This document shows positions 22,886 to 31,072 of a stretch of DNA of 53,076 nucleotides, piece by piece. The notes beneath the pieces were generated by a model. That model was not told the origin of the DNA. It did not search any database and saw only the letters and a list, made by a program, of their open reading frames with translations. Position numbers and translations under genes: made by a program. Each line of letters opens with the position of its first letter. Position 1 is the first letter of the stretch. This DNA comes from a virus. The stretch lies in the IMG/VR virus record IMGVR_UViG_3300048065_000485, positions 1-53,076 of that record; one strand, written 5' to 3'.

Positions 22886-23977
22886 GTGAAATATACACGT
22901 TTTACTGGTAAAAATACAGTAGACAATTTTTATGCTAGAGACTTTAGGAATAACTATAGGTTTAGACCTGAAGTTAATCCTCCTAGACAGCAGTTTCAGG
23001 GATATGTAAATTTCATATTCAACAGAAACGTGTTACAGTTATTAGGTAATGAGAATCTAACATTTAAAACAAGTATGAGCAGTTTGGTAAGAACTGCTCA
23101 ACTTCCTGCGGTCGATTTCAACATAGTTGAAAAAAACAATTTTAATAAGAAAAGAAATGTTACTACAGGCGTAACTTATGCACCTGTAGATATCACAGTA
23201 TTTGATACAGTGAATAATGAATGGTTAACTGTATTAATGAAATATTTTTCTTACTTACACATGGACCCAAGAAATAAAAACTCTTTTGGGGATAGAGATA
23301 TTAATTTCTATAATTCAATGTCAGAAGAATTAGCAGGAAGTAATTTTGGAGCAGGTTCTAATTTTAATAGTAATGAAGCAGGTCTTAATTTACAAGTAGA
23401 TCAAAACTTTTTTGAACGAATAGATTATATTTTATATGCAGGTGGAAAAGGCGTACAATACAGTTTAATGAAACCTATGATAAAAAGTTTTGCACCAAAA
23501 ACTGTAGACTATTCATCTAGTGATTTTATGGACTTTAGTTTAAATCTAGTTTACGAAAACTTTACTACATTTGATATTGTGAATTTTGATTTAGGAGAAG
23601 TAGACTTAGATAGATTTGAAGACATTGGAGACTTTACTATTCCAGGCGAAGAAAATCTTAAACCAATATCACTAGAAGTTGAAACAGACTTTGCATTCTT
23701 AGGTAATAAATCTAATAATAATATACCTGGTGTAGGCACAAGGCCTAGATCAGCACAGCCTTTAAAAGGTCCTAGTGATCCTATAGGTGATTGGTTAACA
23801 GATAATTTAGGAGATACAGTAGGTGGATTCTTAGGTGATGCTTTATCTACAGCAGTAGGAGTAAAACCTACATACGGAGACTGGAAAGATAAAGTAGAGA
23901 ACGATTTAATAGATAGTGTTACTAGTGGCATAGCAAATGCTTTCACAAAGCCACCAAAAGATAGTGGAGGTTCTTAA
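22886..23977 (+). CDS. Tail-tube-fold structural protein (gp54-like tube initiator?)
   Basis: GTG start with ACGGAG upstream. 363 residues. The first ~240 follow a tube-protein plan: YVNFIFN, FKTSMSSLVRTAQLPAVDFNIVEKNNFNKKRNVTT, YAPVDITVFDTVNNEWLTVLMKYFSYLHM, and SFAPKTVDYSSSDFMDFSLNLVYENF. This recalls gp19 relatives such as T4 gp54, which starts tube polymerisation on the baseplate. The C-terminal ~120 residues are Gly/Pro/Asp-rich with a glycine-zipper-like LGDTVGGFLGDALSTAVG. Position directly after gp19 supports a tail role. The gp54 identity is a guess; virion role is fairly safe. Confidence 0.55.
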   Translation: MKYTRFTGKNTVDNFYARDFRNNYRFRPEVNPPRQQFQGYVNFIFNRNVLQLLGNENLTFKTSMSSLVRTAQLPAVDFNIVEKNNFNKKRNVTTGVTYAPVDITVFDTVNNEWLTVLMKYFSYLHMDPRNKNSFGDRDINFYNSMSEELAGSNFGAGSNFNSNEAGLNLQVDQNFFERIDYILYAGGKGVQYSLMKPMIKSFAPKTVDYSSSDFMDFSLNLVYENFTTFDIVNFDLGEVDLDRFEDIGDFTIPGEENLKPISLEVETDFAFLGNKSNNNIPGVGTRPRSAQPLKGPSDPIGDWLTDNLGDTVGGFLGDALSTAVGVKPTYGDWKDKVENDLIDSVTSGIANAFTKPPKDSGGS

Positions 23978-24411
23978 TGAGCTCATCATTATACGAAACA
24001 TTTGGTAGTGAAATAAATTATAAATTTACAGCAGGTAAATTAGAAGCATATTTAGATAATGCTAGTGTTAAATTTCCCCTACCAGAAGCAAGTTCAGAAA
24101 TATTAGCAGAATTGGCTAAGGTTAAGGAAATTGCTATAGATCCTCAAAAATTAGATGTAATTAAAACTAAACTAGTTGCTATAGGATTCAGTCAATCTAA
24201 TGCTAATGCAATGGCAAAAGTTTTAATTCAAATAGCAAAAGTTCAGAATGTAGATCCTACAGCATACTTTGATATGAATGCAGACACTCTTAAATTAAGT
24301 GTAGATGCATTTGAAGCCATGAATGCTATACGACCAGCAGGTAATAAAGTAGATTTAAAAGAGCCATTAGATAATTCTAGAAGTAAAGTCGCCAAACTTA
24401 TCAAGGCCTAA
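23977..24411 (+). CDS. Helical virion-region protein, unknown
   Basis: 144 residues, overlapping the previous stop by one base (TAATG). Helical and alanine-rich (AELAKVKEIAIDPQKLDVIK, NANAMAKVLIQIAKVQ). No signal or membrane span. Located between tail-tube-like and gp4 genes, and one base from the gp4 ATG, so it belongs to the late virion operon. Not recognised; a chaperone or baseplate role would be guesswork. Confidence 0.6.
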   Translation: MSSSLYETFGSEINYKFTAGKLEAYLDNASVKFPLPEASSEILAELAKVKEIAIDPQKLDVIKTKLVAIGFSQSNANAMAKVLIQIAKVQNVDPTAYFDMNADTLKLSVDAFEAMNAIRPAGNKVDLKEPLDNSRSKVAKLIKA

Positions 24412-24412
24412 C

Positions 24413-24883
24413 ATGGGCAAATTCGCCACAGGAAAATACGAAGTAGTCAACAAAGGTAAATTTGTTGGTAACAGAAATCCTACCTATAGAAGTAGTTGGG
24501 AATTAGCATTTATGCGAATGTGTGATGCACATCCTAACATTACTAAATGGGCCAGTGAAAATGTAAAAATTCCTTATAGAAATCCAGTATCAGGAAATTA
24601 TACAAATTATGTTCCTGATTTTATGATACAGTATATTGACAAAAATGAAACTCCACATGTAGAGTTAATAGAAATTAAACCTCGTAATCAAACAACAATG
24701 GAAAGTGCTAGATCGCAAGGACAAAAATTACAAACTGTTATAAATGCCGCTAAATGGACAGCCGCACAAGAATGGTGTAAACGTAAAGGCATACGTTTTA
24801 AAGTTATAAATGAAGATCAAATATTTTCTAATAAGAAACCTCGCAAGGCGAAAAAAAGAATTTCTAAGCCTAGAATCAAATAA
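24413..24883 (+). CDS. 4: Head completion protein gp4 (PD-(D/E)XK fold)
   Basis: 156 residues. A TnsA/PD-(D/E)XK-type nuclease pattern is visible: E30 (YRSSWELAFM), P68-D69 (YVPDFM), E87-x-K89 (LIEIKPR). T4 gp4 (gp50/65) proteins share this fold and complete the packaged head before tail joining. The C-terminus is very basic (KKPRKAKKRISKPRIK), consistent with DNA contact. The stop codon lies in the late box that drives gp16. Confidence 0.82.
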   Translation: MGKFATGKYEVVNKGKFVGNRNPTYRSSWELAFMRMCDAHPNITKWASENVKIPYRNPVSGNYTNYVPDFMIQYIDKNETPHVELIEIKPRNQTTMESARSQGQKLQTVINAAKWTAAQEWCKRKGIRFKVINEDQIFSNKKPRKAKKRISKPRIK

Positions 24884-24886
24884 ATA
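24879..24886 (+). promoter_or_regulatory. Late promoter box AATAAATA, leaderless start
   Basis: Followed by gtagt and ATG 24892 (5-nt gap); contains the gp4 stop codon TAA (24881-24883). Confidence 0.7.
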
Positions 24887-24891
24887 GTAGT

Positions 24892-25371
24892 ATGACTAAG
24901 AAACTAGAAGAAGAATTTAATCTGCCTCCTATTGAAGAAGTTACTCAACAGGAAACATTGCCTACTGTAGAAGAATCTAAAGAAAGTATAGAAGAAGTGC
25001 AAGGTGCTTTAAGTGTAAGTGAAAAGATAAATTTAGCATTTAAAGAAATAAAAGGATTAGAAGATCACGAAGTTGAAATGAATGATATAGCCAAAAAGGC
25101 TATAGAAAGTTATGAGCAACTTATGAATCTAGGTATGAATGTCAGCGATATGGCGGCTGGTAAAGTATTTGCAGAAGCAAGTAATATGTTAAAAATAGCC
25201 TTAGATGCCAGTGATGCTAAAACAAAAGCAAAACTACAACAAATAGATTTAATGCTTAAAAAAGCAAGAATAGATAAGTTTGATAATAAGGGTACTGAAG
25301 CAGAGTCAGTTCAAGCAACTGTTTTTGATAGAAATGAACTATTAAAAATTATTAATACTAAAGAAGACTAG
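24892..25371 (+). CDS. 16: Small terminase subunit gp16
   Basis: 159 residues. Acidic, disordered N-terminus, a central helical hairpin (~70-140, DIAKKAIESYEQLMNLGMNVSD and ASNMLKIALDASDAKTKAKLQQID), and a C-terminal QATVFDRNELLKII that corresponds to T4 gp16's NATVFMGSPTEL. It forms the ring that regulates gp17 and selects DNA for packaging. Lies upstream of gp17 as in T4, with three small genes in between. Leaderless late start. Confidence 0.78.
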   Translation: MTKKLEEEFNLPPIEEVTQQETLPTVEESKESIEEVQGALSVSEKINLAFKEIKGLEDHEVEMNDIAKKAIESYEQLMNLGMNVSDMAAGKVFAEASNMLKIALDASDAKTKAKLQQIDLMLKKARIDKFDNKGTEAESVQATVFDRNELLKIINTKED

Positions 25372-25490
25372 TTAGATCTTTCAGGTCTTACCCACTCGCC
25401 GTTTCTAAATACTGCAAGTTCCCCTAAATTACATAATGTATACTCGCCTTCTTGAGGATGTTGTGGTTCTCTAACTTTAATTTTTTCCAT
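25368..25490 (-). CDS. 40-residue late protein antisense to the gp16 3' end
   Basis: A perfect TATAAATA box on the minus strand (25496-25503) is followed by atagt and ATG at 25490, the same 5-nt geometry as the other late genes. The 40-residue product (MEKIKVREPQHPQEGEYTLC, then NLGELAVFRNGEWVRPERSN) looks like a compact beta fold. It overlaps the last 4 bases of gp16 on the opposite strand. Function unknown. The promoter evidence is what makes this short ORF credible. Confidence 0.6.
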   Translation of the reverse strand: MEKIKVREPQHPQEGEYTLCNLGELAVFRNGEWVRPERSN

Positions 25491-25495
25491 ACTAT

Positions 25496-25503
25496 TATTT
25501 ATA
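25496..25503 (-). promoter_or_regulatory. Late promoter box TATAAATA, leaderless start
   Basis: Exact T4 late consensus on the minus strand, 5 nt before the 40-residue ORF. Confidence 0.75.
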
Positions 25504-25538
25504 ACTTTATTTTTTTGATAAGTGATTTTATTAAAAAT

Positions 25539-25546
25539 GATAAATA
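25539..25546 (+). promoter_or_regulatory. Late promoter box GATAAATA with leader
   Basis: Predicted +1 near 25552; short leader with ACGGAG before ATG 25569. Divergent from the box at 25496. Confidence 0.7.
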
Positions 25547-25568
25547 AGTATATCAACGGAGTTTAAGT

Positions 25569-26267
25569 ATGGAATTAAAAAATTATATAGCAGAATCATT
25601 TAATAAAGAATATGCTTATAGAGTCAAACTTGCACACGACTGTGGTGCAGAACAAATGGATATGATAGAAAAATGTTTAGCAAAATACAATTTTGTTAGT
25701 GCATCTCCATTTAAAAGGGCTCCGATTCAAGAGAATCCAGTAGAATTTCAAAGAGCAAAAAATGCCAACTTTACTTCAGAAGTATGTAGTACAGATGTTG
25801 TACTTAAATACCCAGTCAACGAAAGAATTTTAGAAGTATGGTTAGCAGTAAATTTAGGCATGGATCACGAAAGAGTTCTATGTTATGGTGTAGATGAGCC
25901 TAGACGTGTTGAAGCAGATATTCAAGCAGAAAGACTTGCTAATGATGAAGATAGGCAAGTTAGTGAAGAAGATGCTTTATTAAACGATGAAAATATGGAA
26001 CACTATGAAGCTCACCAAGATGGAATAGATGCTAAAGATTTTGGATTTGGTGAAGAATTCAACGAAGCATTTTTAAAAGAATTAGAAAAAATTAAAGCAG
26101 AAAAAGGTGCAGACTATTTCCGCAACTATCCTAGTAAGGACGAGTTAATGGGTGATAATTTAAGACCTATGTATGATACACTTACAGGACAACCTAATAT
26201 GGGTAGAGGTGCAGAACAAGCCAAACAAGTTGATAATATTGCACAACACGGTTCTAGAAGTAGATAA
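25569..26267 (+). CDS. Conserved-looking late protein, unknown
   Basis: 232 residues, acidic, no membrane span. N-terminal domain (~1-115: ELKNYIAESFNKEYAYRVKL, KCLAKYNFVSASPFKRAPIQ, VWLAVNLGMDHERVLCYGVDEPR) looks globular; the rest is a charged helical linker with a GDNLRPMYDTLTGQPNMGRG end. I recall similar proteins in marine T4-like phages without function. Late promoter and position between gp16 and gp17 suggest a virion or packaging role. Confidence 0.62.
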   Translation: MELKNYIAESFNKEYAYRVKLAHDCGAEQMDMIEKCLAKYNFVSASPFKRAPIQENPVEFQRAKNANFTSEVCSTDVVLKYPVNERILEVWLAVNLGMDHERVLCYGVDEPRRVEADIQAERLANDEDRQVSEEDALLNDENMEHYEAHQDGIDAKDFGFGEEFNEAFLKELEKIKAEKGADYFRNYPSKDELMGDNLRPMYDTLTGQPNMGRGAEQAKQVDNIAQHGSRSR

Positions 26268-27103
26268 TGAAAATAAATCACATAGTAAATGAAAACGCGG
26301 CCTATTCTCCTGAAGAGGAGGCAAAGGCACGTGACTATTATGTTATTTTAAAGCAAGAAGATAAATTACGAGCAATAGCATTTGAAAAAATGTTTAGAAA
26401 GTATGGTGTTGCTGATATGGCAAGAAGGGCAACAGAAGAAGAATACGAAAGAATGTTAATGTCTATAGATGAAGATGGCGACTCTATTAAAGAAGCAGAA
26501 TATTCAGTTACAGTAAATGGTCAGACGCAACGTTATAAAGATATTAGAGGTGCAGATGTTAGAATTTGGAAACACATCCAAGGCCTAGAGCAAAAAACTA
26601 ATAAAGAAATTCTTAGTAAGTCTCCACAGGGAAAAGTAGATCCTAGTAAAATTATACTTAAAAGAAACGGTGTTGAAGTACCCCACAAATATACTGGTAA
26701 AGAAAAACAACCAATTACAGGACCTTTAATTAAAGAAGCAATGAGCGATGCATACGGTATTGTTAGTGCAGAACCTGAAGTAGAAGGTTCAGTAGAATTT
26801 AAACAACACAAGAATACTGATAAAGGTTCAGTAAGTATTGAAGCGGCAGGCGATACAATGCAGGATTTAGCAGATGTGCTTAAACTTGCAGGACTTACTT
26901 TACCAAAAGATATGCATAATGATCAAGAAGCATCAGCACATGATGATGAGCCAGAACAAGAAGATGTTTTATTATCACCTGATCACAAAGACGATGAAGA
27001 AAAATCTCCTTGTGATAGCCCAGATACAGACCCTTCATACGAAACAGATAAAGAAATCTTAATTAATTATATAAAAGATAAACTTAAAAAAAGCATTTCT
27101 TAA
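26267..27103 (+). CDS. Late protein with acidic C-terminus, unknown
   Basis: 278 residues, coupled by TAATG to the preceding gene. The N-terminal ~60 residues are helical (YSPEEEAKARDYYVILKQED); the middle has a VSIEAAGDTMQDLADVLKLAGL block that I recall in marine T4-like virion-region proteins; and residues ~220-265 are extremely Asp/Glu-rich (HDDEPEQEDVLLSPDHKDDE). It ends 11 bp before the gp17 late box. Function unknown. Confidence 0.6.
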   Translation: MKINHIVNENAAYSPEEEAKARDYYVILKQEDKLRAIAFEKMFRKYGVADMARRATEEEYERMLMSIDEDGDSIKEAEYSVTVNGQTQRYKDIRGADVRIWKHIQGLEQKTNKEILSKSPQGKVDPSKIILKRNGVEVPHKYTGKEKQPITGPLIKEAMSDAYGIVSAEPEVEGSVEFKQHKNTDKGSVSIEAAGDTMQDLADVLKLAGLTLPKDMHNDQEASAHDDEPEQEDVLLSPDHKDDEEKSPCDSPDTDPSYETDKEILINYIKDKLKKSIS

Positions 27104-27114
27104 CATCATTACCA

Positions 27115-27122
27115 CATAAATA
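27115..27122 (+). promoter_or_regulatory. Late promoter box CATAAATA, leaderless start
   Basis: Followed by ctatt and the gp17 ATG at 27128 (5-nt gap). Confidence 0.65.
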
Positions 27123-27127
27123 CTATT

Positions 27128-28723
27128 ATGGCAAGAGGAACAGCAGATACCAGTCTGGTTAAACAAGGCTATAGTAAAACCGCATATACACCAGATTCCC
27201 TACAAGATTTTAAGAATTGTGCAGATCCTGTGAACGGACCTCTGTATTTTATGGCAAATCATGTCAAAATTCAACATCCTACAAAAGGTGGTATAGACTT
27301 TGACCCTTTTGCATATCAGTTAGATCTAATAGAAAACTACAATAATTTTAGATATAGTATAAACATGCTGGGCAGACAGATGGGTAAAACTACTGTGGCG
27401 GCAGGATATTTGTTGTGGTATGCTATGTTTAAGCCTGACAGCACAATATTAGTTGCGGCTCATAAGGCGGCTGGTGCCTTTGAGATTATGCAACGTATTA
27501 GATATGCGTATGAAAGTGTACCAGATCATATAAGAGCAGGTGTGACAGAATACAATAAAGGCTCTATGGCATTTGATAATGGAAGTAGAATAGTTAGTGC
27601 AACAACTACAGAAAATACTGGTAGGGGTATGTCGTTAACGTTAGTTTACTTAGACGAGTTTGCATTTGTACCGCCCAGAATAGCAAGTGAGTTTTGGACA
27701 GCATTGTCTCCTACACTAGCAACAGGTGGTAAGTGTATAATTACATCAACGCCAAATAGTGATGAGGACACATTTGCTAGTATATGGAATTCTGCAAATA
27801 AAATGTTTGATGAACATGGTAATGAGCAAGAAGTAGGTGTAAATGGATTTAAACCTTTACTAGCAAAATGGGACGAACATCCAGATAGAGATGCCAATTG
27901 GGCAATAGAAGAAAGAGGTAGAATAGGTACAGAACGTTTTAAACGTGAACACGAATGTGAATTTGTTATATATGATGAAACACTTATTAACCAATTAAAA
28001 TTATTAGAACTTACAGGAAACGATCCTATTATGAAAATGGGTCATGTACGTTGGTTTAAATACCCAAGTCCAGAAAATATCTATGTTGTTACATTAGATC
28101 CAAGTACAGGAACAGGTGGTGACAATGCCGCCATACAAATTGTGGAACTCCCCTCAATGATTCAAGTAGGCGAATGGTGTCATAATAAAACACCTATAGA
28201 AGGGCAGATAAAGGTCATGTTAGAAGTAATGCATTTTATAAAGGAACAAGGTGCTCATACTATATATTGGACAGTTGAAAACAATGCAATTGGCGAGGCC
28301 GCACTTGTGGTGATCAGAGACACCGGAGAAGATGCTTTTCCTGGTGATTTCCTACACGAACCTAAAAGAATACAAGGTAAAACAGGCAGACGTGGCTTCC
28401 ATACAACACATAAAGTCAAAGTAGAATCATGTATAAACATGAAAAGACTAATTGAAAATGACAAACTTATTATTAATAGTAAGGCATGTTTATCAGAATT
28501 CAAAAATTTTGTTGCTAAGGGTAATAGTTTCGCGGCTAGACCAGGCGATTCAGACGACTTGGTAATGAGTATGATGATTGCTGTTAGAGTAATAGACTAT
28601 GTAAGTACATTTGAAGATGAAGTATATGACGCAGTTAATAATAGTTTAGGTGTAGACTCTCTTTATTCAACTGGTGGCGACGATGATGACTACGATGATC
28701 CGATGCCAATTGGCATAATCTGA
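27128..28723 (+). CDS. 17: Terminase large subunit gp17
   Basis: 531 residues. ATPase domain: Walker A G82-T88 (GRQMGKT), Walker B with D176-E177 (LVYLDEFAFV), and a coupling motif near ITSTPNS. Nuclease (RNase H-like) domain: D324 (VVTLDPSTGTGGDNAA), ENNAIGEAA, and a C-terminal acidic D474-S-D476-D477 (PGDSDDLVMSMM). It packages DNA into the prohead and makes the headful cuts. Full length for marine T4-like phages. Its TGA stop is inside the next late box. Confidence 0.97.
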   Translation: MARGTADTSLVKQGYSKTAYTPDSLQDFKNCADPVNGPLYFMANHVKIQHPTKGGIDFDPFAYQLDLIENYNNFRYSINMLGRQMGKTTVAAGYLLWYAMFKPDSTILVAAHKAAGAFEIMQRIRYAYESVPDHIRAGVTEYNKGSMAFDNGSRIVSATTTENTGRGMSLTLVYLDEFAFVPPRIASEFWTALSPTLATGGKCIITSTPNSDEDTFASIWNSANKMFDEHGNEQEVGVNGFKPLLAKWDEHPDRDANWAIEERGRIGTERFKREHECEFVIYDETLINQLKLLELTGNDPIMKMGHVRWFKYPSPENIYVVTLDPSTGTGGDNAAIQIVELPSMIQVGEWCHNKTPIEGQIKVMLEVMHFIKEQGAHTIYWTVENNAIGEAALVVIRDTGEDAFPGDFLHEPKRIQGKTGRRGFHTTHKVKVESCINMKRLIENDKLIINSKACLSEFKNFVAKGNSFAARPGDSDDLVMSMMIAVRVIDYVSTFEDEVYDAVNNSLGVDSLYSTGGDDDDYDDPMPIGII

Positions 28724-28729
28724 TAAATA
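28722..28729 (+). promoter_or_regulatory. Late promoter box GATAAATA, leaderless start
   Basis: Followed by cttgt and ATG 28735 (5-nt gap). Overlaps the gp17 TGA stop (28721-28723). Confidence 0.75.
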
Positions 28730-28734
28730 CTTGT

Positions 28735-30903
28735 ATGGCAACAAATTTTAAAGATATTTCTGAAAAAGTATTTAACTTATTAAAAGGACATGGTTTTGAC
28801 CTTAAAACTTTTGATAAGGACGGTAAAATAGTTATTGACCCACAAGAAGGTACACGATTCGTATCAGATGAACCTAACATTTTAGTTAGAATAGATGACA
28901 TGGAAAAAGAGATATCATTGCAAACAAGTGAAGATTTTGCAGATCATAATTTAAGAAACCTATTAAAAGAATTAGCACAAGATAGTTTATTATCTTTTGA
29001 CTTTAGAGTATTTGACAAGCAGTTAAAACCTAAAGGAGAAGAAATAGACGTTGCTCGTAGACAAGAGATTGATATGAACGAAGAACTAAATTTATTAAGA
29101 CGCCTATCAGGCTTAGAAGAAAACACTAAAGACGACTGCACAGCATGTGATAAAGATATGTCAGATTGCAAATGTGAACTTTGCTCAGACTGTGATGCAA
29201 AAGGTTGTGAAAATTGTGATGATGGCAAAATTGTAACAGAAACAGAAGCACTTAAAGAAAATCCTTATCTAGTAGGTGCAAGATTGCTAGGAAAAGTTTT
29301 ACAACAAGGTGCAAAAAGGCCTATAACTACAACTATAGCAGTTGATGCCTTAGATGATGGCGAATTAGATACAACAGCCGGTGCAATTAAATGGTTAGGC
29401 AGTAAAGTTGGAAATGCTTTTACACCAGACTCCCTTAAACAAGCAGGTCCTATTATAGCAAAATATGGTATACCAGTGGCAGGTGTACTGGCCGCAATAT
29501 ACGGTGGTAAAAAATTAGCAGATTTTGTTGCAGGAAAAAGAGATCAAGGTTTGTCAGTATCACAAAATAATCAAACTGTAAATGCTAGTGTAGATCTAGA
29601 TGAAAAGAAAATAATTAATATTAAAACTAGTGTAGGTCAGATGCCTGGATATGATGATCATAAACCGTTATCTCTTGCAGATTATCATGATTGGACTATG
29701 CAAAACGATAAAAGTCAACCTAAGGCAAATATTGTTAGTCAGAGATATCCGGGATATTTACAAGACTTTGAAGATTATGCTCTGTCCGAAGCAGGTAATA
29801 AACCCACAGTACCTTATAGCAAGTCTACTCAAGCAGATTTAGATAAAAAAATGTCAGATGCAGAATTAGATAAAGAAGCAATGAGAGGAAGACCTTCACT
29901 TGATGATGAAGAAGCACCATTCGACAGATACATGAGACATATGGATCCTGTTAGAAAAGCACAAAAAGGAAATAAAATAAAAGGTGAGTCAGTTACAGAA
30001 GCAAGTTTAGGTAGAATGACAGGTAGTAGAAAGTCCAGTTATCAACCACTAGCAGATAATGTTAAAATTATTGTTAGGCACAACAAAGAAGTAAACGAAG
30101 AAGTTCGTGGTGCTAGAAGCAGAAACATTCACAGTATATTAATACAACGTGGAGAAGAGAAATTTAAAATGGCAGAAAATAATCTGTCAGCCGCAAGAGC
30201 AATGGCAAGACATTTGCACAATGGCGGAGAAACTTTTGACGAAATAGGTGAATCAATTACTGAAATGTCAAGAGAGTTTAAAAAATTAAAAGAATTTATA
30301 CAATATGTTAGAAAAGCAAAATTAGTAAATGAAGCAAACGAAGAGTTTGTTACTATGGCAATGGAAAACATAAACGATATTAAAACAAATCTAAAAAGAT
30401 TAAGTGGTGTCAAAACTTATGCTAATGCTGTTGAATCAGTATTAGGTTATAATAATGTTGAAATATTACAAGACAATTTAGATTTAGAAAGTAAATTTAC
30501 AGAAACACATTTTGATGATAAAGTTGCAAACGTTATGGATAGCCTAAAAGCAATGTCGAGTAGAAAGAAAAGTTTTGAAAATAAAATTGTTAAAGCAATA
30601 GAATCTGAAACTTTTGCAAACATTAAAGATTTATTAAGTGAAAATGATATTGTTGACTTTGAAACACCGCATGGTAAACTTGGTCATCAAGTTAGCCAAT
30701 TAGGTTACTCAGCACAAGACAATACATTATCTAATTATTTACATAGCATTAGTAGTAAAATTAGTGCTGGTGGACAACTTAACCAATTTGAATATGGTAC
30801 TATAAAGAGTTGTTTACTAGGTGCAGGTCAGCACAATGTACAAAGTGCTCCTATGAACGTTGAAGAATCATATGAAGCATTTATGGACCGCTTTGACGTA
30901 TAA
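28735..30903 (+). CDS. Large late protein with Cys-rich zinc-binding insert
   Basis: 722 residues. Residues ~1-125 form a globular domain (FKDISEKVFNLLKGHGFDLK, then FVSDEPNILVRIDD). Residues ~135-161 contain eight cysteines (CTACDKDMSDCKCELCSDCD followed by AKGCENC), a DnaJ-like pair of zinc knuckles. A hydrophobic Ala/Gly stretch at ~235-270 (AKYGIPVAGVLAAIYGGKKLADFVAG) may touch membrane or pack as a helix. The last ~250 residues are charged and helical. Marine T4-like phages often have a large protein of this type after gp17. Virion or internal head protein is plausible; function unknown. Confidence 0.6.
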   Translation: MATNFKDISEKVFNLLKGHGFDLKTFDKDGKIVIDPQEGTRFVSDEPNILVRIDDMEKEISLQTSEDFADHNLRNLLKELAQDSLLSFDFRVFDKQLKPKGEEIDVARRQEIDMNEELNLLRRLSGLEENTKDDCTACDKDMSDCKCELCSDCDAKGCENCDDGKIVTETEALKENPYLVGARLLGKVLQQGAKRPITTTIAVDALDDGELDTTAGAIKWLGSKVGNAFTPDSLKQAGPIIAKYGIPVAGVLAAIYGGKKLADFVAGKRDQGLSVSQNNQTVNASVDLDEKKIINIKTSVGQMPGYDDHKPLSLADYHDWTMQNDKSQPKANIVSQRYPGYLQDFEDYALSEAGNKPTVPYSKSTQADLDKKMSDAELDKEAMRGRPSLDDEEAPFDRYMRHMDPVRKAQKGNKIKGESVTEASLGRMTGSRKSSYQPLADNVKIIVRHNKEVNEEVRGARSRNIHSILIQRGEEKFKMAENNLSAARAMARHLHNGGETFDEIGESITEMSREFKKLKEFIQYVRKAKLVNEANEEFVTMAMENINDIKTNLKRLSGVKTYANAVESVLGYNNVEILQDNLDLESKFTETHFDDKVANVMDSLKAMSSRKKSFENKIVKAIESETFANIKDLLSENDIVDFETPHGKLGHQVSQLGYSAQDNTLSNYLHSISSKISAGGQLNQFEYGTIKSCLLGAGQHNVQSAPMNVEESYEAFMDRFDV

Positions 30904-30917
30904 AATACGTTTATAAA

Positions 30918-30925
30918 GATAAATA
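30918..30925 (+). promoter_or_regulatory. Late promoter box GATAAATA upstream of gp32
   Basis: Predicted +1 near 30931, at the base of the hairpin 30932-30951. It would give gp32 a late transcript besides the sigma70 one. Confidence 0.5.
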
Positions 30926-30931
30926 AATTTG

Positions 30932-30951
30932 TTGGTAAAATAATTTACCAA
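30932..30951 (+). other. Perfect 8-bp hairpin
   Basis: TTGGTAAA and TTTACCAA around loop ATAA. No strong T run follows, so it is not a clear terminator; it may protect the 5' end of a late mRNA or be a weak terminator. Confidence 0.4.
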
Positions 30952-30967
30952 TAGTTGTAAAAAGGTG

Positions 30968-30996
30968 TTGACTTTTTTACATCTTGGCATTATAAT
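30968..30996 (+). promoter_or_regulatory. Sigma70-type promoter of gp32
   Basis: TTGACT (30968-30973), 17 bp, TATAAT (30991-30996). Predicted +1 near 31003, just before an 8-bp hairpin. Confidence 0.8.
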
Positions 30997-31004
30997 AAAA
31001 AACA

Positions 31005-31032
31005 GTAATACCCTAAACACAGAAGGTATTAC
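31005..31032 (+). promoter_or_regulatory. Leader hairpin of gp32 mRNA (possible autoregulatory operator)
   Basis: GTAATACC (31005-31012) pairs with GGTATTAC (31025-31032) around a 12-nt A-rich loop at the very 5' end of the sigma70 transcript. T4 gp32 represses its own mRNA through a 5' structure followed by unstructured sequence. This hairpin is placed where such an operator would be. Confidence 0.5.
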
Positions 31033-31036
31033 GAAC

Positions 31037-31072
31037 ATGGCAAATATAGGAGAAATATCATGGCCTCATTAG
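31037..31072 (+). CDS. Short upstream ORF in gp32 leader (11 codons plus stop)
   Basis: ATG at 31037 opens MANIGEISWPH and stops at 31072, overlapping the gp32 start (31060) in another frame. Its ribosome site would lie in the hairpin. It may be chance, or couple translation of gp32. Confidence 0.3.
   Translation: MANIGEISWPH

Noticed and set aside
23551-23946. 131-codon minus-strand ORF opposite the tube-like protein
   Set aside because: Shadow of a Gly/Pro-rich C-terminus; no start signals and no late box upstream.
29137-29218. Cys-rich stretch as a CRISPR-like or short tandem DNA repeat
   Set aside because: The DNA is not repetitive; the pattern exists only at protein level as CxxC knuckles.
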